22,367 nucleotides of DNA from Clostridiales bacterium UBA6468 (GTDB taxonomy: Bacteria; Bacillota; Clostridia; Oscillospirales; Oscillospiraceae): positions 9,271-31,637 of the forward strand of contig DJNI01000064.1 in NCBI GenBank assembly GCA_002436765.1, written 5' to 3'. Positions within the stretch are counted from its first letter, which is position 1. The number at the start of each line of letters is the position of its first letter. Under the pieces are notes generated by a model. The model searched no databases. It worked only from the letters and a program-made list of their open reading frames with translations, and was not told where the DNA came from. Made by a program: the position numbers and the translations under genes. Below, in pieces: positions 8,890-15,280 of this stretch.

Positions 8890-10041
8890 CAGCAATCCCA
8901 GATTTTGCTTCCATTTCAGAATGCGGGTGACGGAAGCGTTCAGCGCGTCAAAATCAATGCGCCCGTCCAGGACGGCGCTCAGTACGGCATCGTACTGCTC
9001 CGCGTAATCCGTGGAGCACAGCAGATCGTTTCCCGCCTGAACGGCCAGAACGGCAGCCTCGCCGGTGCCGTAGCGGTCGGTGATGGCCTCCATCACCAGA
9101 TCGTCGGTCATAATTACGCCGTCAAAGCCCATGGTGTCCCGGAGATATTGATGTACCGCGGGGGAGAGGGACGCGGGATAATCCCCGTCCAGCGCCTGGA
9201 CGATGTTGTGACTGACCAGCACCGCGCCGCAGCCCGCCTCGATTCCGGCGGCGAAGGGGAGCAGATCGCTGCTTTCCAGCTCTTGCAGGGAGCGGCTGTC
9301 TACGGCCAGTCCGGTGTGGGTGTCGGCGTTGTCGCCGTAGCCGGGGAAGTGCTTCAGGACGCTGCCGATCTGGTAGGCGTTCATCAGCCTGACGGTCCCG
9401 GCGACGAACGCCCCGGTGGTTTCGGCGTCCTGCCCCAGCGAGCGCTGGTACATAAAGGCGTTGGGGTCTTCGGAAATGTCACACACAGGCCCCAGATTGA
9501 CGTTGATCCCGAGAGACTGGAGCAGCTGGCAGATTTCCTCCTCGTTGGAAAGCGCCTGAGTCAGTCCGCCGTCGGCAAAGGCTTCCCTCGGGGAGGGAAA
9601 GCGCTGAGCCCGGAAGGCGGGGTAGCGGCTGATCCTAGTGACGGTGCCGCCCTCCTCGTCCACGGCCAGCAGCATTGGGATGTCGGCGGCGCTCTGATAA
9701 CCGGACAGCGTTTGCCGGAGGGAATCCGGCGTCTGGTTTTCAAAATCCTCCCCGAACAGGACAAAGCCGCCCAGGTGGTATGCCTGAATGTCCGTCAACG
9801 CGGATTCGGCGCTGCAGCGCGCCAGAAACAGCTGCCCGACCCGCTCCTCAACCGTCATGGAATCCAGAAGCGTTTGAATCGGGTCAGGGGGCGTCGTAGT
9901 GGCGGGGACAGTCGTTTCCGTGGGGACGGTTTGCGGGGCTTCGGTGGTGGGCGCCGGGAGTGTCGGCGCTGACGTCTCCACCGGGGCAGCGGCACAGCCG
10001 GTGAGAAAAAGCAAAATAAGCAAAATAGACAATCGTTTCAT
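8887..10041 (-). CDS. GH3 beta-N-acetylhexosaminidase-like lipoprotein
   Basis: Predicted exported glycoside hydrolase of family 3, NagZ-like, which removes N-acetylglucosamine from peptidoglycan fragments. The 384-residue protein starts with a lipoprotein signal ending in LTGC (Cys16), so it should be anchored outside the membrane. A Thr/Pro-rich flexible linker runs from about residue 18 to 54. The catalytic barrel contains VDEEGG (128-132), the KHFPGYGD loop (230-237), the Asp-Thr-His of the acid/base loop (240-242) and the nucleophile segment MTDDL (Asp313 by analogy). It is a single-domain enzyme, as in the NagZ group. The start is supported by GAGGT (10048-10052 on the reverse strand). 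A promoter lies just upstream, so it is probably transcribed alone. Exact substrate is inferred from family. Confidence 0.9.
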   Translation of the reverse strand: MKRLSILLILLFLTGCAAAPVETSAPTLPAPTTEAPQTVPTETTVPATTTPPDPIQTLLDSMTVEERVGQLFLARCSAESALTDIQAYHLGGFVLFGEDFENQTPDSLRQTLSGYQSAADIPMLLAVDEEGGTVTRISRYPAFRAQRFPSPREAFADGGLTQALSNEEEICQLLQSLGINVNLGPVCDISEDPNAFMYQRSLGQDAETTGAFVAGTVRLMNAYQIGSVLKHFPGYGDNADTHTGLAVDSRSLQELESSDLLPFAAGIEAGCGAVLVSHNIVQALDGDYPASLSPAVHQYLRDTMGFDGVIMTDDLVMEAITDRYGTGEAAVLAVQAGNDLLCSTDYAEQYDAVLSAVLDGRIDFDALNASVTRILKWKQNLGLL

Positions 10042-10095
10042 AGTTGTACCTCGAAATGCGGAAATGGGAAGGCGGCGAAAGTCCGTCTGGCTGAC

Positions 10096-10124
10096 ATTCT
10101 AGCACAACTGTCGAAAAAAGTCAA
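10096..10124 (-). promoter_or_regulatory. Promoter of the GH3 lipoprotein gene
   Basis: On the reverse strand TTGACT (10124-10119) and TAGAAT (10101-10096) are separated by exactly 17 bases. The -35 box shares bases with the T run of the terminator that closes the upstream membrane-protein gene. Termination of one gene and initiation of the next are therefore packed together. Confidence 0.8.
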
Positions 10125-10150
10125 AAACCCTCCGCATTCAAGCGGAGGGT
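10123..10150 (-). terminator. Terminator of the polytopic membrane-protein gene
   Basis: Nine-base-pair stem ACCCTCCGC/GCGGAGGGT (10142-10150 with 10127-10135) with a six-base loop, followed on the reverse strand by a five-T run. It begins 13 bases after the stop codon of the 10164-11078 gene. Confidence 0.88.
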
Positions 10151-10163
10151 CAAGTTTTCCCTA

Positions 10164-11078
10164 TTACAAAGCCCAGCCGATCAGGAACCACAGGAGCAGC
10201 AGAACGATGGCAAGGGGGATATACGCGGAAAGGGCGGCGGCGCTGACGCAGATCACCGTGCAGCCGAAGTATCCCAGCAGGAACACCACGCCGCAGATAA
10301 TGCCGGAGGTGAACACGGCCTTGCTCAGCTGCTTGCCGATGATGTTGGAGAAAAAGAAGGTGTACAGCGCACCGAAAATGGGGTTGACCACCGTCAGAAC
10401 CACGCTGAGAACCAGATTTAATAGACCCATCAGCAGCGTGACCGCCAGAATCACCAGCAGAATCGTCGGCGCGTAAGTGACCAGCACGTTGGGCAGATAC
10501 ATCTTGAACGCCCAGTCCACCAGAATGTGCAGCACCATGGCGAACAGCACGGTCAGGATCCGCAGGAAAAACCATCCCAGAGCGGAGCTCCCCCGGGGGA
10601 TCAGCGTGTCCAGGAGATTGACCAGAAACGCCAGGATCACCAGCGACAGAATTTCACTGCACACGATGGTCAGCGGCGACCCCTGGAAGGGAATGACCAG
10701 CAGATGCTCTCCCGCAAACCGGACAAAGGGCAGGGGAGACAGCAGCGCGTCCAGCGACCATGGCTTGAAGGTGTAGACCACGATGGCTGCCGCATAGACG
10801 AACAGAATGCCCATGGCCGCGGACAAAGAATGGTTCAAACTGGAGCGCTTGCCAAGAAAGACCCGCCCCATAAATCCCAGAATCAGGGACGCAGCGGCAA
10901 AAAACAGCATGAACTGCACCGTGTTGCCCAAATCGATTTCTGTCGGTATGTAGGACGCCGCGCCGGAAATCGCCTTTTCCAGATCGTCCGGCAGGTAGGC
11001 GGAGGCGGCAGCAAGTACGTTCTCCACGTCACTGGGCAGGTAGTCCGCGACGGCGGAGAGGGTAGAGCGAAAATCCAT
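10164..11078 (-). CDS. Polytopic membrane protein, unknown function
   Basis: I do not recognise the family. The 304-residue protein has a soluble acidic N-terminus of about 50 residues, then six or seven hydrophobic segments (roughly 55-75, 86-104, 135-157, 167-190, 203-233, 256-280 and 284-303). The N-terminus holds three copies of a Tyr-Leu/Ile-Pro turn followed by acidic residues, with tyrosines at 13, 28 and 43, an exact 15-residue period. The distal half contains short hydrophilic turns but no catalytic motif I can identify. AAAGGA lies upstream of the ATG on the reverse strand. The gene is bounded by the rplL terminator upstream and its own terminator downstream, so it is probably transcribed singly, although no clear promoter was found. 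CvpA-like or integral envelope proteins are possible relatives, without specific support. Confidence 0.8.
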   Translation of the reverse strand: MDFRSTLSAVADYLPSDVENVLAAASAYLPDDLEKAISGAASYIPTEIDLGNTVQFMLFFAAASLILGFMGRVFLGKRSSLNHSLSAAMGILFVYAAAIVVYTFKPWSLDALLSPLPFVRFAGEHLLVIPFQGSPLTIVCSEILSLVILAFLVNLLDTLIPRGSSALGWFFLRILTVLFAMVLHILVDWAFKMYLPNVLVTYAPTILLVILAVTLLMGLLNLVLSVVLTVVNPIFGALYTFFFSNIIGKQLSKAVFTSGIICGVVFLLGYFGCTVICVSAAALSAYIPLAIVLLLLWFLIGWAL

Positions 11079-11103
11079 AGGAATGTCCTTTCCCCAGGGT
11101 CTA

Positions 11104-11154
11104 TCTGAAAGCCGTCAAAACGCTTGCGCCGCAGCTCTTTTGACAGTTTTCAGA
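11104..11154. repeat. Long imperfect inverted repeat upstream of the membrane-protein gene
   Basis: TCTGAAA (11104-11110) pairs with TTTCAGA (11148-11154) and GTCAAAA (11114-11120) pairs with TTTTGAC (11138-11144), with symmetric three-base internal mismatches and a GC-rich 17-base apex. It lies between the rplL terminator and the start of the 10164-11078 gene. It could be a leader structure of that gene, a protein-binding site or a dispersed palindromic element. It lacks a T run in either direction, so it is not an intrinsic terminator. Confidence 0.6.
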
Positions 11155-11166
11155 CACGCCCCGGCT

Positions 11167-11199
11167 TAAGAAAAGCGGCCGCCAAACTTTGGCGGCCGC
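11167..11199 (-). terminator. Terminator of the rplJ-rplL operon
   Basis: Twelve-base-pair perfect stem GCGGCCGCCAAA/TTTGGCGGCCGC (11175-11186 with 11188-11199; realistically the top pairs open to form a loop), followed on the reverse strand by TTTTCTT. It lies 23 bases after the rplL stop. Confidence 0.92.
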
Positions 11200-11222
11200 G
11201 CACCGTTTGAAGATGAGATAAA

Positions 11223-11597
11223 TTACTTGATCTCGGCCTCGGCGCCGGCTTCCTTCAGCTCGGCGACCAGCTTCTCGGCGTCTTCCTTGGAGATGGCTTC
11301 CTTCAGGGTCTTGGGGCAGTTGTCGACCAGATCCTTGGCGTCCTTCAGACCCAGGCCGGTAGCGGCACGAACGACCTTGATAACGCCCAGCTTGGAAGCG
11401 CCGGCGGACTTCAGAACGACGTCGAACTCGGTCTTCTCCTCGACCTCAGCAGCAGCGGAAGCGGCGGGAGCGGCAACAGCGGCGGCAGCGGCGGAAACGC
11501 CGAAAACCTCTTCCAGAGTGTGAACCAGTTCGGACAGCTCCAGAACGGTCAGTTCCTTAACCTGCTCAACCAGAGCAGTGACTTTTTCACTAGCCAT
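11223..11597 (-). CDS. rplL: Ribosomal protein L7/L12
   Basis: Stalk protein of the large ribosomal subunit that recruits translation GTPases. The 124-residue sequence shows the N-terminal dimerization helices (residues 1-32). An Ala-rich hinge follows (about 36-52), then the globular C-terminal domain with the typical GASKLGVIKVVR and GLGLKDAKDLVD helices. AGGAGG precedes the ATG at 11607-11612 on the reverse strand. It follows rplJ by 53 bases, the usual rplJ-rplL order, and is closed by a strong terminator. Its dosage relative to L10 is normally four copies per stalk. Confidence 0.98.
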   Translation of the reverse strand: MASEKVTALVEQVKELTVLELSELVHTLEEVFGVSAAAAAVAAPAASAAAEVEEKTEFDVVLKSAGASKLGVIKVVRAATGLGLKDAKDLVDNCPKTLKEAISKEDAEKLVAELKEAGAEAEIK

Positions 11598-11650
11598 GAT
11601 AAATTTCCTCCTAAAATGATGTGTAGTTAAATGTGTGTGGGGTTACGCGA

Positions 11651-12175
11651 TCAGGCTTCTGCTTCTGCAGGAGCGGAGCCGTCCTTCTGCATCCGGATCT
11701 GATCCAGGACGAAGGCCAGGCTGGAGATAGGCGCCAGGAAGGTACCCAGGACAGAAGCGACCAGAGCGTTCTTGCTGGGCAGCTCGCCGAAGCCGTTCAG
11801 CTGGTCAGCGGACAGCACGGAGCCTTCAACAACGCCGCCCTTGATGGCCAGGGTCTTCAGCTTGTTCTTCTTGGCAAACTCGCAGACGATACGAGCAGGG
11901 GCGATGGGGTCGCCGGTGGTGGAAGCCATAGCGGTGGTGCCGCTCAGAACCTCAGAGAAATCATAGCCGGCATTTTTCGCGGCAAAATTGGTCAGGGTGT
12001 TCTTAACGACGGCGTAATCCACGCCTGCTTCACGGAACTGCTTACGCAGCTCGGTATCCTGAGCGACCGTGATACCCTTGTAATCAACGAAGACGACGGA
12101 AGAGGCTTCCTTCACCTTGCTGGTCAGAGCATCGACAACGGCCTTCTTGCTCTCAAGAACCTTTGCGTTGGGCAT
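11651..12175 (-). CDS. rplJ: Ribosomal protein L10
   Basis: Base of the ribosomal stalk; binds 23S rRNA and carries L7/L12 dimers, and represses its own operon by binding the mRNA leader. The 174-residue protein begins MPNAKVLESKK, chosen because GGAGGTG lies seven bases upstream; a longer frame from 12313 runs back through the structured leader and is not coding. Typical L10 segments are visible: VVFVDYKGITV, the VVKNTLTNFA stretch, ALVASVLGTFLAPISSLAFVLDQI, and an Ala/Glu-rich end. The operon has its own promoter and attenuator and is separated from rplA by a 3.6-kb insertion. Confidence 0.97.
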   Translation of the reverse strand: MPNAKVLESKKAVVDALTSKVKEASSVVFVDYKGITVAQDTELRKQFREAGVDYAVVKNTLTNFAAKNAGYDFSEVLSGTTAMASTTGDPIAPARIVCEFAKKNKLKTLAIKGGVVEGSVLSADQLNGFGELPSKNALVASVLGTFLAPISSLAFVLDQIRMQKDGSAPAEAEA

Positions 12176-12298
12176 AATTTTCACCTCCGAAAATAAAAAA
12201 GTCCTTCTGCCACAAGACAGAAAGACACGCAGAAATTTTATATTCAGCGCACCTCGGCAGGACTTACGGACTTTCTCCACCTGCTGTCTCTGGCAACT
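12176..12298 (-). ncRNA. L10 (rplJ) autoregulatory mRNA leader
   Basis: Structured leader of the rplJ-rplL transcript, matching the known firmicute L10 leader that binds the L10-L12 complex. On the reverse strand it contains the characteristic GAGACAGCAGG segment and, about 25 bases later, GTCCTGCCGAGGT. It ends in an attenuator just ahead of the rplJ ribosome binding site. The segment GTCCTGCC (12263-12256) can also pair with GGCAGAAGGAC (12211-12201), the 3' arm of the attenuator, with a three-base bulge, giving a plausible antiterminator. Binding of L10 would then favour termination, as in Bacillus. The pairing is read directly; the mechanism is inferred from the known family. Confidence 0.85.
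12190..12226 (-). terminator. Attenuator terminator in the L10 leader
   Basis: Eleven-base-pair stem GTCTTTCTGTC/GGCAGAAGGAC (reverse strand, 12226-12216 with 12211-12201, two G-U pairs) with a TTGT loop, followed by TTTTTTATTTT. It lies between the rplJ promoter and the rplJ ribosome binding site, so premature termination here would set stalk-protein output. Confidence 0.88.
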
Positions 12299-12303
12299 GC
12301 TAT

Positions 12304-12332
12304 ATTCTACCATGGGCGAGGGGAAATGTCAA
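12304..12332 (-). promoter_or_regulatory. Promoter of rplJ-rplL
   Basis: Reverse strand TTGACA (12332-12327) and TAGAAT (12309-12304) with 17-base spacing, predicting a start near 12298. The block around the -10 box, CCCATGGTAGAATAT, is also present in the rpmG-secE promoter. This independent promoter explains how rplJL can tolerate separation from rplA. Confidence 0.9.
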
Positions 12333-12354
12333 GGGAAATTTGCTGTATTTTTGA

Positions 12355-12385
12355 GAAAAAGCGGGAGGACACGCGCCCTCCCGCT
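12355..12385 (-). terminator. Terminator of the leftward cassette operon
   Basis: Nine-base-pair stem AGCGGGAGG/CCTCCCGCT (12385-12377 with 12368-12360) with an eight-base loop, followed by TTTT on the reverse strand. It lies downstream of the 12434-12961 gene and ahead of the rplJ promoter, insulating the ribosomal operon from the inserted genes. Confidence 0.88.
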
Positions 12386-12433
12386 TACATTTTGGATTAC
12401 GGAATGATTGGCTCCACGTCTGCCTATGGCGTT

Positions 12434-12961
12434 TCACCGAGATTTGCTGGGGTAGGCAGGAACCAAATCCTCATGGGTAAACAGATCAATGACCCGCGAG
12501 GACATCAGTTCTCCCTGCCACGAATAACTGAGATTCAGCGTCATGGATTCGTATTTCTCATAGACGTCTTTGGGTATGGTATAATACCCTGCGGGCAGAG
12601 TTTTATGAAGCAACAGATCTTCTTGCTCACCATCGGCTGTTTCTGCAAGGATTCCAGCGGAAAAACCGTCTTGCACCAGATTCAAGGGAACATAGATAAC
12701 GATGGTTGTCGGTACACCGTCTGGTTCCTCAGGCCCTCCTGACGTTGAAAAATCGTCCAGAATCGGGGCGCCGCCCAGATACCACAGCTCCTTCGGAGGG
12801 GCACCGTCCTGACTGCGTGCTGCGCCCGTTGCATCCGCTGCATCCGTTGTGTCCGGCGCGGTGACCTGAACTTCATTGCGGCCGATGGCAAAGCCAATGC
12901 CCAGCAGCAGAACTGCTGCAAGAATCAGGGCGACGAATATGAGTGCTTTGCTGGATTTCAT
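12434..12961 (-). CDS. Membrane-anchored extracytoplasmic protein, unknown
   Basis: Family not recognised. The 175-residue protein begins with a positively charged end and one long hydrophobic segment (about residues 7-27) without a lipobox or obvious cleavage site, so it is probably anchored with its C-terminal part outside. A low-complexity Asp/Ala/Thr stretch (about 33-52) links to a small domain of alternating strands (TTIVIYVPLNL, LNLSYSWQGEL) that looks beta-rich. AAAGGAGG (12970-12977) precedes the ATG. It is the last gene of a three-gene leftward operon, 24 bases after the previous stop, and a terminator follows. The similar build of the preceding gene suggests a related role at the cell surface. 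Confidence 0.75.
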   Translation of the reverse strand: MKSSKALIFVALILAAVLLLGIGFAIGRNEVQVTAPDTTDAADATGAARSQDGAPPKELWYLGGAPILDDFSTSGGPEEPDGVPTTIVIYVPLNLVQDGFSAGILAETADGEQEDLLLHKTLPAGYYTIPKDVYEKYESMTLNLSYSWQGELMSSRVIDLFTHEDLVPAYPSKSR

Positions 12962-12985
12962 AGGGAGACCTCCTTTGGAAGTGCT

Positions 12986-13876
12986 TCAGGAAATGTCAAA
13001 ATCAATCCAGTAGCATTGTGTATCGTGGAAATTTCTGGTTAAAGGCGGAATGTCTTCTTCGCTGTATGTGTCCTGCAGGTACAGGTACATTCCGTACTGC
13101 CCGGCAGGGAGAGTACCAAAGTATGTTTCGATATCCAAGGTAAGACTGCCTTTTGCATCCATGGAGATCGGCATTTGCTCCTGGAGCGGTGCATCGTCCA
13201 GACGCGCAATGGGTTCCATGGGGTCCAGTCTGCTGATTTCATAGCCGCAGGTCATGAGCTGGCCGATCTGCTGCCCGCCAGACTGGGTATAGCTCAGCGT
13301 AATTTCCGAAGGGGAGGCTTCCTCCACGGAAAATTCAATGCCCCAGTCCTCCTGATCAAGCTCGTTGTAAACAAAGGAAATATCGCTGCCCGGCTCGCAA
13401 AGCGTAATGTTCTGGACCAGATGCTGCTGCCCATCGGGGGTTTCGTAAATGTCATGGATAATCCACAAGTCAAAGGCGGGATAGGAGTAACAGAATCTTG
13501 CAAGACCGTTTTTGCTTTCCCAACGTTCAGTGCATAAACCGGAAAGAGCATCTGACTGTGCAAGAAAAGAAAGTTCGGCCAGAGAAATCTTTCCTTCCCG
13601 GAGAGCGCTTTCAAAATCTATCGCGGTTTCGTCAATGGCAATAGTGACATCGCGCAAGCCAATACAGGAAAAATCTATCTCAGAATCTTCGCTGATTCCG
13701 CACTTGACAGTCTCGCTGACGTATGCGTCCTCTACCTGAACGGCAAAAACTTGCAGTTTGGGCATGGACTCATTGCCAGAAGAAACATGCCTGCTCCAAG
13801 CAATGCACATGCCTACCAAGACCATAAGCACGGTAAAAATGGAAAGACTTTTTCTGAGATTGCTTTTATTTGGCAT
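12986..13876 (-). CDS. Membrane-anchored protein with Ig-like C-terminus, unknown
   Basis: The 296-residue protein has a short basic N-terminus and one transmembrane helix (about residues 11-27), with the rest predicted outside. The region after about residue 40 begins with strands and acidic residues. The last 100 residues (SEITLSYTQSGGQQIG, a GYEISRL strand, then GTLPAGQYGMYLYL near the end) resemble the bacterial immunoglobulin-like domains found in many clostridial surface proteins; this likeness is by eye. TAGGAGG precedes the ATG. It sits 36 bases after the secreted-protein gene and 24 bases before the next gene, in one operon. Possible roles such as binding a secreted partner or sensing are inference only. 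Confidence 0.75.
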   Translation of the reverse strand: MPNKSNLRKSLSIFTVLMVLVGMCIAWSRHVSSGNESMPKLQVFAVQVEDAYVSETVKCGISEDSEIDFSCIGLRDVTIAIDETAIDFESALREGKISLAELSFLAQSDALSGLCTERWESKNGLARFCYSYPAFDLWIIHDIYETPDGQQHLVQNITLCEPGSDISFVYNELDQEDWGIEFSVEEASPSEITLSYTQSGGQQIGQLMTCGYEISRLDPMEPIARLDDAPLQEQMPISMDAKGSLTLDIETYFGTLPAGQYGMYLYLQDTYSEEDIPPLTRNFHDTQCYWIDFDIS

Positions 13877-13912
13877 GTCCTGTAGCCTCCTATTCCGCCA
13901 AGAAAAGATCGA

Positions 13913-14602
13913 TTATGTTTCGCTATGTGTAACTGTTGCGCTGTCATGACCGACAGAAAGACTCAATTCTGTCGTAATGAAACTACCCGCATATGGGGCA
14001 AACCTGAATGTTAATTTGTAAGTAATTATTGCGCTTCCGGAAGCAGATTCATTCATTACCACATAGGGATTTGGCGTATCATTTTGCAGAGCACACGCAA
14101 CATAGCCAGTCATTTCGGTGGTTTCTGTTTTATACGTCCCCACACTATCTATTCGGTCATATGCAGAAGAAATGGTTGTATATTTAACATTTTTTGCAGT
14201 AAAAGTTCCGTTAATTCCTGAGCATGTTGCGACTATGTTGATGGTGTATGCAGTAGCACTGGCTCCTGTGTGACTATCGACCACTGTTACTTTCTTTGTC
14301 GGAATGTAACTTGTAAGAAGAACTATGCCGTCTGAGTATTCGGAGTAGAGAATTGTTCCACCATTATTGGGAGCATCCCGAGAATCGGAATAAATTAATT
14401 TCGATGCTTCTAAAGAGTGCGAACGTGAATTAGGCTGCATTTTTTGATTCCGAATTTTGTCGGCATATTCCGGAAAAACTTCACATGCCTGTGCAATTAG
14501 TTTATCGCGTTCAGAGGATTTATCTTCAGCTGCAAAGGCACCAAAGGGCAACATTGTAAGGAGCAACACTGCGGCGAAAATGGCGGATAAGAACCGTTTC
14601 AT
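13913..14602 (-). CDS. Secreted protein, unknown function
   Basis: The 229-residue protein carries a classical Sec signal peptide (basic start, hydrophobic core, AFA cleavage region near residue 24). A short helical segment follows (RDKLIAQACEVFPEYADKIRNQ region, about 32-53), then a Ser/Thr-rich beta-type region to the end. No catalytic motif or known domain is recognised. It is the first gene of a leftward operon with a strong promoter and AGGAGGT at its start. Base composition is AT-richer than the surroundings: the 60 bases from 14401 hold 23 G+C, against 41 in the 60 bases from 6421. This suggests an origin different from the housekeeping genes. It starts about 200 bases from padR, in the opposite direction. 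Confidence 0.78.
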   Translation of the reverse strand: MKRFLSAIFAAVLLLTMLPFGAFAAEDKSSERDKLIAQACEVFPEYADKIRNQKMQPNSRSHSLEASKLIYSDSRDAPNNGGTILYSEYSDGIVLLTSYIPTKKVTVVDSHTGASATAYTINIVATCSGINGTFTAKNVKYTTISSAYDRIDSVGTYKTETTEMTGYVACALQNDTPNPYVVMNESASGSAIITYKLTFRFAPYAGSFITTELSLSVGHDSATVTHSET

Positions 14603-14707
14603 AATGTAACCTCCTATATGTCTATTGTGTATACGTTATAGTTGTGATTTGACCCGGACGGAATCGTCAGCCCATCGGAGTCACCCCTTCCTGAATTTGG
14701 TAGGCTC

Positions 14708-14736
14708 ATAATAACACAGGAATCATCTTTTGTCAA
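14708..14736 (-). promoter_or_regulatory. Promoter of the leftward cassette operon
   Basis: Reverse strand TTGACA (14736-14731) and TATTAT (14713-14708) separated by 17 bases. It points away from padR and toward the secreted-protein gene starting at 14602. Its -35 box lies 24 bases from the -35 box of the padR promoter, back to back, so one bound regulator could affect both. Confidence 0.87.
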
Positions 14737-14738
14737 CA

Positions 14739-14790
14739 AATACTCTTGTAAAAAAGGTATTGCAAAATAAAAAATATTGAAATATAATAT
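14739..14790. promoter_or_regulatory. Candidate PadR operator region
   Basis: Two AT-rich inverted repeats lie over the padR promoter: AATAC (14739-14743) with GTATT (14757-14761), spanning the -35 region, and ATATT (14774-14778) with AATAT (14786-14790), spanning the -10 box. PadR proteins commonly repress their own gene from such sites. In AT-rich DNA short inverted repeats arise easily, so this is a tentative call. Confidence 0.35.
14760..14788 (+). promoter_or_regulatory. Promoter of the padR operon
   Basis: TTGCAA at 14760-14765 and a perfect TATAAT at 14783-14788, 17 bases apart. The predicted start near 14795 leaves a leader of only 10-20 bases before the regulator's start codon. Confidence 0.8.
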
Positions 14791-14812
14791 AGTCAAAAGC
14801 TAGGTGATGGAT

Positions 14813-15280
14813 GTGGCGATAGACAGCGGTCAGAACAGTTTCCGCCGGGGCGTGATGTCTTTGGTGATTTTGGGATTGCTAAGAAAAGAAGATATGTATG
14901 GTTATCAGCTTGTGCAGGAAACGGAGCGGCAAAGCGGCGGACGGATTGTCACGCAGGAAGGCTCCCTATATCCCGTGCTTTACAAGTTGGTAGATCAGGG
15001 GTTGATTTCCGATCGGAAGGTTCTGGTAGGCAGGCGCATGACCCGGGTGTATTATCATCTGGAACCTGCCGGGGAACAGCGGCTAAAAGAACTGACGCAG
15101 GAATATGAGGAAGTCACCAAGGGCGTACTACAGATTATAGAGGGGTGTGATACAGATGGTTCTGAATGTCCATCTTCTGCGGTATCTATGGGAAGTGCGC
15201 GAGGAACTGCCGGGCAACAGGAGACAGAAGAAACAAATCCTGTCCAGAGTAGAATCCTCCGTCCAGGATTTTGTTATTGA
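14813..15280 (+). CDS. PadR-family transcriptional regulator, extended or frameshifted C-terminus
   Basis: Winged-helix regulator. The core (FRRGVMSLVILGLL, MYGYQLVQET, TQEGSLYPVLYKLVDQGLI, RVYYHLEPAGEQRLKEL) is a textbook PadR domain, followed by a short dimerization helix ending VLQIIEG. GTG at 14813 is preferred because AGGTG at 14802-14806 is well spaced from it; GTG 14804 and ATG 14807 are alternatives. The core ends near base 15145, about 112 residues, the normal size. The remaining 44 codons run out of frame through the next gene and look like non-native sequence. One additional G in the run 15142-15145 would place TGA (15148-15150) in frame right at the next start codon. A recent one-base deletion, or a sequencing error, is likely. 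It heads a three-gene rightward operon. Confidence 0.85.
   Translation: MAIDSGQNSFRRGVMSLVILGLLRKEDMYGYQLVQETERQSGGRIVTQEGSLYPVLYKLVDQGLISDRKVLVGRRMTRVYYHLEPAGEQRLKELTQEYEEVTKGVLQIIEGCDTDGSECPSSAVSMGSARGTAGQQETEETNPVQSRILRPGFCY

Noticed and set aside
12176..12313. Longer rplJ reading frame into the leader
   Set aside because: The sequence is the structured L10 leader and attenuator, and the ribosome binding site fits only the start at 12175.
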